Positions 43,324 to 51,159 of a stretch of DNA of 64,000 nt are shown here, piece after piece (positions within the stretch are counted from its first letter, which is position 1; each line of letters opens with the position of its first letter). Below the pieces are notes generated by a model that saw only the letters and a program-made list of their open reading frames with translations, was not told the DNA's origin and did not search any database. A program made the position numbers and the translations under genes. The DNA comes from Paraburkholderia atlantica (GTDB lineage Bacteria; Pseudomonadota; Gammaproteobacteria; Burkholderiales; Burkholderiaceae): the NCBI RefSeq assembly GCF_009362785.1, contig NZ_WHNQ01000003.1:124001-188000 (forward strand), given 5' to 3'.

Positions 43324-44058
43324 ATGAAGACCAAAGCACTTTCAAAGTCCGTGCTCGCCGCGGGTTTTGTCGTTACAGCACTGCTCACGGGTTGTGCTTC
43401 GCTTCCGAAAACCGACCTTGCCGCCAGCAATCGGCAAAAGCTACATACGATCGGCATGCTGGACGTCAAGGAACCGCGCGGAGAGAGCGTGGTCAACTTC
43501 GGCGGCGCTGCCGGAGCATTTGGATTGATTGGTGGATTGGTGCAAGCCGGGGTCAACGCCAATCATACGAGTACGTACACGCAGCGTGTGGCGAGCGAAA
43601 AAATCGTTTTCGCCCCTGTTGTTGACGATGGCCTTACAGCGAGACTCTCCAACGCCGGGTATCAGGTCGTTGCGTTGCACGGCCAGAGCGTCAAGCTCGC
43701 AAGCGATGGCAAGTCCGACGACTTCTCAGACGTCAAGACCGACGCGGATGCCATCTTGAACGTGTGGATTACTTCGTTTGGCTATGCATCCCCACCGGAT
43801 ACAAGCGACTTCATTCCATGGGTCGTTATCCGTGCGCGCCTGCTCGATTCGAAGTCGAAGCAGGACATGTACTTTAAGACATTCGCTTGCGGCTGGGACA
43901 TCAAGGCCAATTCGGTTCATATCGAAGCAGACGCCAAATATCGTTATGGCAGCTTCGGCACGCTGACCGACCAGTTCGATCAGTCGGTGACAGGCCTCAA
44001 GGATTGCGAACAGGCGGTTGTCGCAGCAATTGGGCAGGATTTGACCAAGCCGCAGTAA
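43324..44058 (+). CDS. Hypothetical outer-membrane-type lipoprotein
   Basis: This 244-residue protein has a lipoprotein signal: a basic start, hydrophobic core and lipobox LLTGC with the acylated cysteine near residue 24, followed by Ala-Ser (outer-membrane sorting likely). A hydrophobic glycine-rich segment, NFGGAAGAFGLIGGLVQAGV (about residues 58-78), could insert in membrane or loop. Two more cysteines lie near the end. I do not recognise the family. It is monocistronic. Confidence 0.75.
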   Translation: MKTKALSKSVLAAGFVVTALLTGCASLPKTDLAASNRQKLHTIGMLDVKEPRGESVVNFGGAAGAFGLIGGLVQAGVNANHTSTYTQRVASEKIVFAPVVDDGLTARLSNAGYQVVALHGQSVKLASDGKSDDFSDVKTDADAILNVWITSFGYASPPDTSDFIPWVVIRARLLDSKSKQDMYFKTFACGWDIKANSVHIEADAKYRYGSFGTLTDQFDQSVTGLKDCEQAVVAAIGQDLTKPQ

Positions 44059-44291
44059 GGGTTGATCTCAGGATTGACAGCCCTCCCCGCCCCAAGAACC
44101 GGCAGGTCTTGCCGACTTCACGCGTCAATTTTCGCCGCCAACGTCGTTCCTCCATCAAGCCTTTTTAGTTTGATCGGCGCCAGGGGTTGCCGGGTGGTCT
44201 GTCAGGTTCGCCGACTTCCTACATAAGCTCATATTACAATGCCGGGCTAAAAACGCCGCCCGGTACGGCGGCACACAGATCAAAACGCTCA

Positions 44292-45818
44292 ATGTCGACC
44301 CAGCTTTCGAATCCTACGTCGCTCGCCTCGGCCTCCGACAAACCTGCCGCCGCAGGCATCGCATCACTCGGTTGGCTGCTCCCCTTCCACGCACTCGTCT
44401 GGACCCTGGCCGCCTGGCTCGCGCGCGGCAACCTGGACATCCAGGGCGACATGGTCGAGACCTATGTCTGGGGCCTCGAGTGGCAGGCCGGTTACGCGAA
44501 GCACCCGCCGCTTTCGTCGTGGGTCGCAGCGGCCTGGTTCAGCGTGTTCCCGCATACCGATCTCGCGTATTTCGCGCTGTCGGCGGTGAACGTGCTGGTC
44601 GGCCTCGTCGGGATCGTCGCGCTCGCCGGGCGCTTCGTACCGCGCCAGATCGCGATCTTCGCCGGGCTTGCGATGGCGGTATCGCCGCTTTACTCGAATC
44701 TCGCCATCAAGTTCAATCCGAACTCGATCCTGTTGTCGGTCTGGCCGTGGACCGCCTACTTTTTCGTCCGCTACGTGCAGCCGGGCAGCCGCCTCGCGCG
44801 CGGCGGCGCGGCGCTCGGTCTCGGGGCGTGCGCGGCGCTTGCCGTGCTGGGCAAGTACTTCACGGTCGTGCTGCTGCTCGGGCTGTTGCTGGCATTGCTC
44901 GCGCGTCCCGCATGGCGTGCGCGCCTCGTCAGCGTCGATTCGCTGCTCGCGGTGGCGGCGGGTGTCGCCGTGCTGGCCCCGCACGTGCACTGGATGATGG
45001 TCAATCATTTCCCGACGCTGGAGTACGCCGCGCAACGCACCGGCGGCACGCTGGTCGCCGCGGTCGGGCGCTTTGGCATCTACACGCTCGCGCAGATCGG
45101 CTATCTCGCGCTCAGCTTCATTTTCGTGCTGTTGATGGTGCGCACGCGCGGGGCCGCGCGGCTGATGGTGCTGAGCGTGGTTCGGCGCGGGTCGCACCCG
45201 GATCTGTGGTGGCTCGCGCTGGGGCCGCTGTTCGCCGTGGGCGTGCTGTCGGTGATCGGCAAGACGCAGATGGCCTCGGTCTGGGGCATGGCGCAATGGT
45301 TCGCGATCGTGCCGCTCTGGCTTGCCGTGCTCACGCAAGCCCGCGTCGAGTTCGCGCCGCAGCGTGCCATACGCGCCATGGCGGTGTACTGGGCGCTGGT
45401 GCTGGTGGTGTCGGCAGTGGTCGGCTACATGGGGGCGCGGCGCAATACCGACGACGCGGCCGAGCCGCGCGCGGAACTCGCGGCAGCGGCGCAGGCGGTG
45501 TGGCACGAACACACCCGCCGGCCGCTGTCGATCGTGGGGGGCTCGACGCATGAAGCCGCTTCGATGGTGTTCTATGACGGCGGCGGCGCCCGCTTCTGGG
45601 ATCTCCACTGGCCGGCCGCAACGCCCTGGTTTACACCCGCCGATTTCGCGCGCCAGGGCGCGCTGATCGTGTGCCGTGGCGACGACTCGGACTGCATCAC
45701 GACGGCATCGTCGCTAAGTCATGCAGCACCGGTTGCGTTCGAGGTGGGCAAGACCGCATGGGGACGGGAGTTGCCCGCGCGTCCCTACCAACTGTTCGTG
45801 ATCGTGCCGCAGTCGTGA
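44292..45818 (+). CDS. Membrane glycosyltransferase, family 39/ArnT-like
   Basis: This 508-residue polytopic protein has about ten helices. The first periplasmic loop contains NLDIQGDMVETYVWGLEWQ followed by KHPPLSSW; the acidic residues and HPP motif are typical of GT39/PMT_2 enzymes that use polyprenyl-phosphate sugars. It is expected to transfer a sugar or aminosugar to lipid A, lipid or protein on the periplasmic face. A soluble C-terminal domain starts near residue 400. ATG 44292 is chosen over 44187 because the hydrophobic core starts soon after. Its stop overlaps the GTG of the HAD-UbiA gene. Confidence 0.87.
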   Translation: MSTQLSNPTSLASASDKPAAAGIASLGWLLPFHALVWTLAAWLARGNLDIQGDMVETYVWGLEWQAGYAKHPPLSSWVAAAWFSVFPHTDLAYFALSAVNVLVGLVGIVALAGRFVPRQIAIFAGLAMAVSPLYSNLAIKFNPNSILLSVWPWTAYFFVRYVQPGSRLARGGAALGLGACAALAVLGKYFTVVLLLGLLLALLARPAWRARLVSVDSLLAVAAGVAVLAPHVHWMMVNHFPTLEYAAQRTGGTLVAAVGRFGIYTLAQIGYLALSFIFVLLMVRTRGAARLMVLSVVRRGSHPDLWWLALGPLFAVGVLSVIGKTQMASVWGMAQWFAIVPLWLAVLTQARVEFAPQRAIRAMAVYWALVLVVSAVVGYMGARRNTDDAAEPRAELAAAAQAVWHEHTRRPLSIVGGSTHEAASMVFYDGGGARFWDLHWPAATPWFTPADFARQGALIVCRGDDSDCITTASSLSHAAPVAFEVGKTAWGRELPARPYQLFVIVPQS

Positions 45819-47263
45819 GCCACGCGCCGATCACGCCGGACCGCGGCCGGCCGCTCGTCGTCGATCTCGATGGCACGCTGTTGCGCTCCGACGTTCTGAT
45901 CGAGTGCGTGTGGGCGTTTCTGAAGACTTCGCCGCTGCGTTGCTGGCAACTGCTGGTCTGGCTGCTGCGTGGCGGCAAAGCGGGCCTGAAGGCGCGGCTC
46001 GCGGCCGCCACGAATCTCGATGTCACCGGATTGCCGTATGACGCGTCCCTGCTCGCGCAGTTGGCGGCCGAGCGTGCGGCCGGCCGTGCGCTCGTGCTCG
46101 CGACCGCCACTCACCAGCGCTATGCGCAGGCTATCGCGGATCATCTGGGCTGCTTCGACGAGGTCCATGCAACCGACGGCGAGGTCAACCTGTCCGCAAC
46201 GCGCAAGCGTGACCGCCTGATCGCCGCCTTCGGGGAGCGCGGTTTCGACTACGCGGGCAATTCACGCGACGACGTGCCGGTCTGGGCCAGCGCCGCGCGA
46301 GCGTGGGTGGTGAACCCCGGGCGCGGCGTCGAGCGCGTGGCGCTCGCGCAGGGCAATGTCGATCGCGTGATCGAGACCCGGCGGGGGCGCCTGAAGGTGC
46401 TGAGTAGAGCGCTGCGCCTGCACCAGTGGCTCAAGAATCTGTTGATTTTCGTGCCGCTGCTCACCGCGCACCACTTCGGTCAGCCGGCGACAACGCTCGC
46501 GGCGGGGCTCGCATTCGTCGCCTTCGGGCTGTGTGCGTCGAGCGTCTATCTGCTCAACGATCTGATCGATCTCGAGGACGACCGCCATCATCCTTCCAAG
46601 CGCAATCGGCCGCTCGCATCCGGTGCGTTACCGCTTCGCTGGGGCGTCGCGTTGTGTCCGGTATTGCTTGCAGGCGGCGCGCTACTCGCATTCGGCTGCC
46701 TGCCGCTGCGCTTCGGGCTCGCACTGCTCGCCTACTACGCGCTCACGCTCGCTTACTCGCTCTACCTGAAGCGGCTGGTGATGGTCGACGTGGTGGTGCT
46801 TGCCGCGCTTTACACCGCGCGCATCGTGGCCGGTGCGGCCGCGATCGGGGCACCTCTGAGCTTCTGGCTGCTCGCGTTTTCGATGGTCATGTTCCTGAGC
46901 CTCGCCTTGATCAAGCGTTATGCGGAACTGCACGCATTGCAGGCGCGCGGGCTGACGAAGACGCGCGGGCGCGGCTACCAGTCCGACGACCTGGCGCTGA
47001 TCTCATCGCTCGGCGCCGCATCCGGCTATCTCGCGGTGCTGGTGCTCGCACTCTATATCCAGGACCGTAATACCGCGCTGCTTTATCGTCACCCGCCGAT
47101 GATCTGGCCGGTGTGCGCGATCCTGCTGTACTGGGTCAGCCGCATCTGGCTGATCGCCCATCGCGGACAGATGCACGACGATCCAGTGCTGTTTGCCGCG
47201 AAGGACCGCGCGAGCTGGCTGATGATCGCATTTTGCGCGGCATCTTTCTGGATGGCGCTCTAG
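45815..47263 (+). CDS. HAD phosphatase fused to UbiA-type prenyltransferase
   Basis: This 482-residue protein has two domains. The HAD domain (about 1-185) carries the nucleophile motif VVDLDGTLLRSD and ends with the AGNSRDDVPVW acid motif. The UbiA domain (about 200-480) has eight helices, the prenyl-diphosphate motif NDLIDLEDDRHHPSKRNRP and a second Asp-rich region after a long insertion. Close families attach phosphoribosyl groups to decaprenyl phosphate, with HAD removing the 5-phosphate. With the overlapping ArnT-like gene this suggests making and using a lipid-linked pentose. The start is GTG 45815 overlapping the upstream stop (GTGA). Confidence 0.88.
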   Translation: MSHAPITPDRGRPLVVDLDGTLLRSDVLIECVWAFLKTSPLRCWQLLVWLLRGGKAGLKARLAAATNLDVTGLPYDASLLAQLAAERAAGRALVLATATHQRYAQAIADHLGCFDEVHATDGEVNLSATRKRDRLIAAFGERGFDYAGNSRDDVPVWASAARAWVVNPGRGVERVALAQGNVDRVIETRRGRLKVLSRALRLHQWLKNLLIFVPLLTAHHFGQPATTLAAGLAFVAFGLCASSVYLLNDLIDLEDDRHHPSKRNRPLASGALPLRWGVALCPVLLAGGALLAFGCLPLRFGLALLAYYALTLAYSLYLKRLVMVDVVVLAALYTARIVAGAAAIGAPLSFWLLAFSMVMFLSLALIKRYAELHALQARGLTKTRGRGYQSDDLALISSLGAASGYLAVLVLALYIQDRNTALLYRHPPMIWPVCAILLYWVSRIWLIAHRGQMHDDPVLFAAKDRASWLMIAFCAASFWMAL

Positions 47264-47432
47264 AGGGGCGATCATGTGTCGGATGGCCTGTGCTGATGTG
47301 CCGCCCTCCCACCTTCTGCAATGCGCTCGCAAGCTAACCGAGCGAGTGGAAAGGGGTACCATGAGCACACCATCCGACGCCAGGCTGATCCGTGCCTGCG
47401 CGTGTAACGTCTCCCTCGCCAGAGGTCCTGCC

Positions 47433-47789
47433 ATGATCGCGTATCACACCGTGCCCGGTTCACCGGTCATCGAAATATCCGTCGAAGGCAAAATCACCGA
47501 CCACGAACTGCGCGAAGCCATCGAGCGCATGCGTGGTGATCTCGAGCTGAACGGTAAGAGCCGCGTACTCGAACGCATCGAGCATTTCAGCGGCATCGAA
47601 CCGAAGGCGCTGTGGACCGACCTGACGCTCGGCGTCGCCGTCGCCCGCAAGGTCACGCGCGCCGCCGTGGTGGCCGACGCGGGCTGGATTCACGCGTCGA
47701 TGCATTTGGCGCGGTTCTTTACAAAGGCTGAAATCAAGGCGTTTCGCGTCAACGAACTGGAACAGGCGCGGGCCTGGATCAACGCCTGA
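47433..47789 (+). CDS. SpoIIAA-like (STAS-related) protein
   Basis: This 118-residue soluble protein has the SpoIIAA-like fold pattern: a strand VIEISVEGKITDHELREAIE, a middle strand SRVLERIEHFSGIEPKALW and a helix FFTKAEIKAFRVNELEQARAW. Such proteins bind lipid-like ligands or partners; function unknown. AGAGGTCCTGCC precedes ATG 47433. An in-frame ATG at 47361 would add 24 residues and is less likely. Confidence 0.78.
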   Translation: MIAYHTVPGSPVIEISVEGKITDHELREAIERMRGDLELNGKSRVLERIEHFSGIEPKALWTDLTLGVAVARKVTRAAVVADAGWIHASMHLARFFTKAEIKAFRVNELEQARAWINA

Positions 47790-47890
47790 ACGTCGTCTTC
47801 AGCCGAACGCATTGAGCAGAGACCGGTACTGCCGCATCAGCGACGCGCAGTGCCGCCCACACAAGAAGCACAACAGGAGAAGAGGAGCAC

Positions 47891-48790
47891 ATGACGAAGC
47901 GAGTGATTGTGACCGGCGGCAGCGGCCTGGCCGGAAAATGGGTCGTCGAGGACCTGGTCGAGCACGGCTACGAGGTGATGAATGTCGATCGCGTGCCGAT
48001 GGCCGCGCGCACGGCGCGCACGTTGATTACGGACATCACCGATGCGGGCCAGGTATTCAATGCGCTTGCATCGAGCACGGCGCCGGGAGAATTCGCTAAC
48101 GACCTCGAACCAAAGCCGATCGACGCAATCGTGCATTTCGCGGCGATCCCTCGCATCATGATCACGCCCGACAACGAGGTGTACCGGATCAACGTGATGG
48201 GCACGTACAACATTCTCGATGCAGCGTCGAAGCTTGGCATTCGCAAGGTGATCGTGGCATCGAGCGAAACGACCTACGGCATCGTGTTCGCGCACCGCGA
48301 CCGCAGTCCTGAATACTTCCCGCTCGACGAGGAATATCCGGTGGACCCGATGGACAGCTACGCGACGTCGAAGGTGATCAACGAAGTGACGGCGAAAGCG
48401 TTTCACGCACGCACCGGCTCCGACATTTACTGCTTTCGGATCGGCAACGTGCTCGAACCCAGCGACTACGCGAAGTTTCCGCAGTGGCTCAAAGATCCGG
48501 CACTGCGCAAGAGGATTGCGTGGAGCTATATCGACGGCCGCGATCTCGCGAGCGCGTGCCGGCTCGCTATCGAAAAGGACGGCCTCGGCTTTCAGGTGAT
48601 GAACGTCGCGGCCGACGACGTATCGTCCGACGTACCCACGGCGGAACTGCTCCGGCGCTACTACCCGGGCGTGCCGCTCAGGAAGCAGTTCGGCGAGTTC
48701 GAAACCCTGCTCAGCAACGAAAAGCTCAAGCGCCTTCTTGGTTGGAAACAGCAACACTACTGGCGCGACGAGGCGAAGAAGGTCGTCTAG
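47891..48790 (+). CDS. NAD-dependent epimerase/dehydratase family protein
   Basis: This 299-residue extended SDR has the NAD-binding VTGGSGLAGKWV, an ASSETTYG serine motif and the Tyr-x3-Lys pair in DSYATSKVI (about residue 155). A C-terminal substrate domain follows with SYIDGRDLASACRLAIE. It acts on a nucleotide sugar or sugar acid that cannot be specified. AGGAGCAC precedes the ATG. It is close to the HAD-UbiA and glycosyltransferase genes, so it might feed the same polysaccharide pathway, though the separate promoter region argues for independence. Confidence 0.88.
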   Translation: MTKRVIVTGGSGLAGKWVVEDLVEHGYEVMNVDRVPMAARTARTLITDITDAGQVFNALASSTAPGEFANDLEPKPIDAIVHFAAIPRIMITPDNEVYRINVMGTYNILDAASKLGIRKVIVASSETTYGIVFAHRDRSPEYFPLDEEYPVDPMDSYATSKVINEVTAKAFHARTGSDIYCFRIGNVLEPSDYAKFPQWLKDPALRKRIAWSYIDGRDLASACRLAIEKDGLGFQVMNVAADDVSSDVPTAELLRRYYPGVPLRKQFGEFETLLSNEKLKRLLGWKQQHYWRDEAKKVV

Positions 48791-48800
48791 CAGGCATGGC

Positions 48801-48821
48801 GGGCCGGCGCCCTGCCGGCCC
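48801..48821 (+). terminator. Hairpin downstream of epimerase gene
   Basis: GGGCCGG (48801-48807) pairs with CCGGCCC (48815-48821) around a 7-base loop, 10 bases after the epimerase stop. No U-run follows, so it may be a 3'-end hairpin or a Rho-assisted terminator. Confidence 0.45.
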
Positions 48822-48902
48822 AATCATGCCCTGCGGGTCTTGATGGACTGCCTTGCAACGACGCAGACCCGTGCAATAGCGTCGTTGCCGATCCCACGCA
48901 GA

Positions 48903-49121
48903 TCAGTGCTTGTGCACCTTCTCCAGACTGTCCGCGCGATGCACCGCGTGCTGGCCGCTCTTCTCGCTTTCGACCTCGTAACGGGGGTCGTCCTTCGACG
49001 CGCTGACAACCTGACCGTCCAGTTCCGTATCCCTGATGATCCTGCGGACGACCGTGCCTGTCGTCACGCCTTGCGGGGTGTTCCACGTGACGCGATCACC
49101 TGTTTTCAGTCGATGGGACAT
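48903..49121 (-). CDS. DUF2945 / HVA1 family protein
   Basis: This 72-residue protein has the family pattern KTGDRVTWNTPQGVTTGTVVRRI, then DPRYEVESEKSGQHAVHRADSLEKV. The fold resembles a small Tudor/SH3-like barrel; function unknown. GGAGGG precedes the ATG by 8 bases. It is common in Burkholderia and stands alone here. Confidence 0.82.
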   Translation of the reverse strand: MSHRLKTGDRVTWNTPQGVTTGTVVRRIIRDTELDGQVVSASKDDPRYEVESEKSGQHAVHRADSLEKVHKH

Positions 49122-49193
49122 GATTGTGCCCTCCAGGGGTTGAATCCATAGGATCGCAGCATTCTTCGTTCCTGAGGCCAGATCCGGAATGTC

Positions 49194-49367
49194 TTACTTA
49201 TCGATAAAGACGCCGCCGCCGTAAGGCGTCTCGCCGCTTTCCGCATTGGTCGATGTGATGCCGTGATTCATCAGCACGCCATCTTCGGCGAGCAGTCCTT
49301 CTACGTGTGCGAAGTATTCGGCCAGGTTTTGGCGCCCCACATGCTCGAACATCCAGTTCTCCTTCAT
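49194..49367 (-). pseudogene. Fragment of a cyclopropane-fatty-acid synthase-like methyltransferase
   Basis: The 57-codon frame reads WMFEHVGRQNLAEYFAHVEG, then LMNHGITSTNAESGETPYGGG, ending FIDK and a stop. This matches the inner part of CFA-synthase-family SAM methyltransferases. The upstream 250 or so residues and the roughly 120 residues after the glycine run are missing. A start at ATG 49367 is accidental. It is a leftover of a gene destroyed at both ends. Confidence 0.75.
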
Positions 49368-49417
49368 GGACCGCAAGTAAAGCGACATCGTCGATGCAGA
49401 CCGTGCAATACGCCGGA

Positions 49418-51154
49418 TCAACGGTTGAAATCGCGGCCCGAGGTCACGGCGTCGACATAACCTGTGCGAATGACGAAGTCACCGAAGTGCTCGTGCTCGA
49501 CACGTTCGCTGGCGAAATGGCCTAGCGTCGTGTCGAGCGACTCGAGGATCGTCTGTTCGCCGACGTTCTCGCGATACAGGCGATTGAGTCTTTCCCCGTG
49601 AAAGCCGCCACCCAGATAAAGGTTGTACTTGCCAGGCGCCCGTCCCGACAGTCCGATCTCTGCGATGTAGGGCCGCGAGCAGCCGTTCGGGCAACCGCTC
49701 ATGCGCATCGTGATCGGGACATCCGTCAGTCCATGCTTTTCGAGCAAGGCTTCGATCTTCGTCACGAGAGACGGCAGGTAGCGCTCGCTTTCGGCCATCG
49801 CCAGTCCACATGTCGGCATCGCGACGCAGGCCATCGAGTTCAGGCGCAACGCGCTGTCACGCACGTGAGCGAGCAGGCCGTGTTCTTCGGCGAGCCGCTC
49901 GATCTGCTCGCGGTTCGTGTCGGGTACCTGAGCGATCACGATGTTCTGATTAGGCGTCAGGCGAAACGTGCCGACGTGCACGCGTGCGATTGCACGCAGA
50001 CCGTCGAGCAGCGCATGGTCCGGCCCGTGGCTCAGGCGGCCGTTCTCGATGAACAGCGTCAGGTGATGCGCGCCGTCGTCGCCGGTCTGCCAGCCCAGTG
50101 CGTCGCCGTTCGTCGTAAAGGCAAACCGGTGCGCATCTCCGAGCGCGAAGCCCAGCCGCCGTTCGATCTCGGCTTTGACCCAGTCAAGACCGAGATCGTC
50201 GATCGTGTACTTGAAGCGCGCGTGCGCGCGTTCCTTGCGGTCGCCGTAATCGCGCTGAACGCTCATCACGGCTTCGCAGGTGGCCAGCACCTGATCCGGC
50301 GTGACGAAGCCGATCACGTCGGCGAGCCGCGGATAGGTCGCCGCCGATTGATCGCTGCGCCCCATTCCGCCGCCGATCGCGACGTTGAATCCCTTCAGTT
50401 CGCCGTGCTCGGCAATGGCGATGAATCCGAGGTCCTGTGTGTAGACATCGATGTCGTTGACGGGCGGAACCGCGAAGCCGATCTTGAACTTGCGCGGCAT
50501 ATAGGTCTTGCCGTAGAACGGCTCCTCGGGTTCCGGGCCCTCGATGCGTGTCTCGCCATACCAGGTCTCGTGATAAGCGTGCATGCGTGGAATGGCCTGG
50601 TCGCTGGCGCGGCGTGCGAGGTCATAGACCGCGGCATGGAGTGACGACAGATGCGGATTGATCGAACACATCACGCCGCGTGCGTCGTCGCCGCAGGCAG
50701 AGATCGTATCGAGCTGCACTTCGCGCAGGCCCTGGATGACGGGTCGCAGGTCGTGTTTGAGCACCCAATGGAATTGGACCGTTTGCCGCGTCGTCAGCCG
50801 CAATGTCTCGCCGCCGTTCGCGCGCGCGAGCTCGTCGAGTTTGAGCCATTGCGCGGGGGTGCAGACGCCGCCTGGCATCCGCACGCGAATCATGAACTGA
50901 AACGCCGGTTCCAGCTTTTGCCGCCGGCGCTCGTCGCGCAGATCGCGGTCGTCCTGTTGATAGATGCCATGGAATTTCAGCAGCTTCGTGTCGGTATCGG
51001 CTACGGCGCCCGTCAGCGGGTCGGCCAGGCTTGCGCCAATCGTGCCGCGCAACTGGTCGCTCGCGGCCTTCAGACGTTCGTCCGCGCTCAAGCGTTCGAC
51101 GGGCTGTGACAAGTCGCGGCTGCGATCCGGTTCGGTAGGTGGATTGCTCATCAT
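49418..51154 (-). CDS. cysI: Sulfite reductase (NADPH) hemoprotein beta subunit
   Basis: This 578-residue enzyme reduces sulfite to sulfide with siroheme and a [4Fe-4S] cluster. The cluster cysteines are C443-x5-C449 (CVAMPTC) and C488-x3-C492 (GCPNGC). Siroheme-binding arginine/lysine segments include RLTTRQTVQFHW. Length is normal for CysI (about 570). The start ATGATG at 51154 lies 5 bases after the cysJ stop, so the pair is one operon. It supplies sulfide for cysteine synthesis. Confidence 0.94.
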   Translation of the reverse strand: MMSNPPTEPDRSRDLSQPVERLSADERLKAASDQLRGTIGASLADPLTGAVADTDTKLLKFHGIYQQDDRDLRDERRRQKLEPAFQFMIRVRMPGGVCTPAQWLKLDELARANGGETLRLTTRQTVQFHWVLKHDLRPVIQGLREVQLDTISACGDDARGVMCSINPHLSSLHAAVYDLARRASDQAIPRMHAYHETWYGETRIEGPEPEEPFYGKTYMPRKFKIGFAVPPVNDIDVYTQDLGFIAIAEHGELKGFNVAIGGGMGRSDQSAATYPRLADVIGFVTPDQVLATCEAVMSVQRDYGDRKERAHARFKYTIDDLGLDWVKAEIERRLGFALGDAHRFAFTTNGDALGWQTGDDGAHHLTLFIENGRLSHGPDHALLDGLRAIARVHVGTFRLTPNQNIVIAQVPDTNREQIERLAEEHGLLAHVRDSALRLNSMACVAMPTCGLAMAESERYLPSLVTKIEALLEKHGLTDVPITMRMSGCPNGCSRPYIAEIGLSGRAPGKYNLYLGGGFHGERLNRLYRENVGEQTILESLDTTLGHFASERVEHEHFGDFVIRTGYVDAVTSGRDFNR

Positions 51155-51159
51155 GTCGC

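Noticed and set aside
44364..45608. Minus-strand frame of 414 codons opposite the glycosyltransferase
   Set aside because: Arg/His/Glu-rich shadow of a membrane protein; no plausible start or domain.
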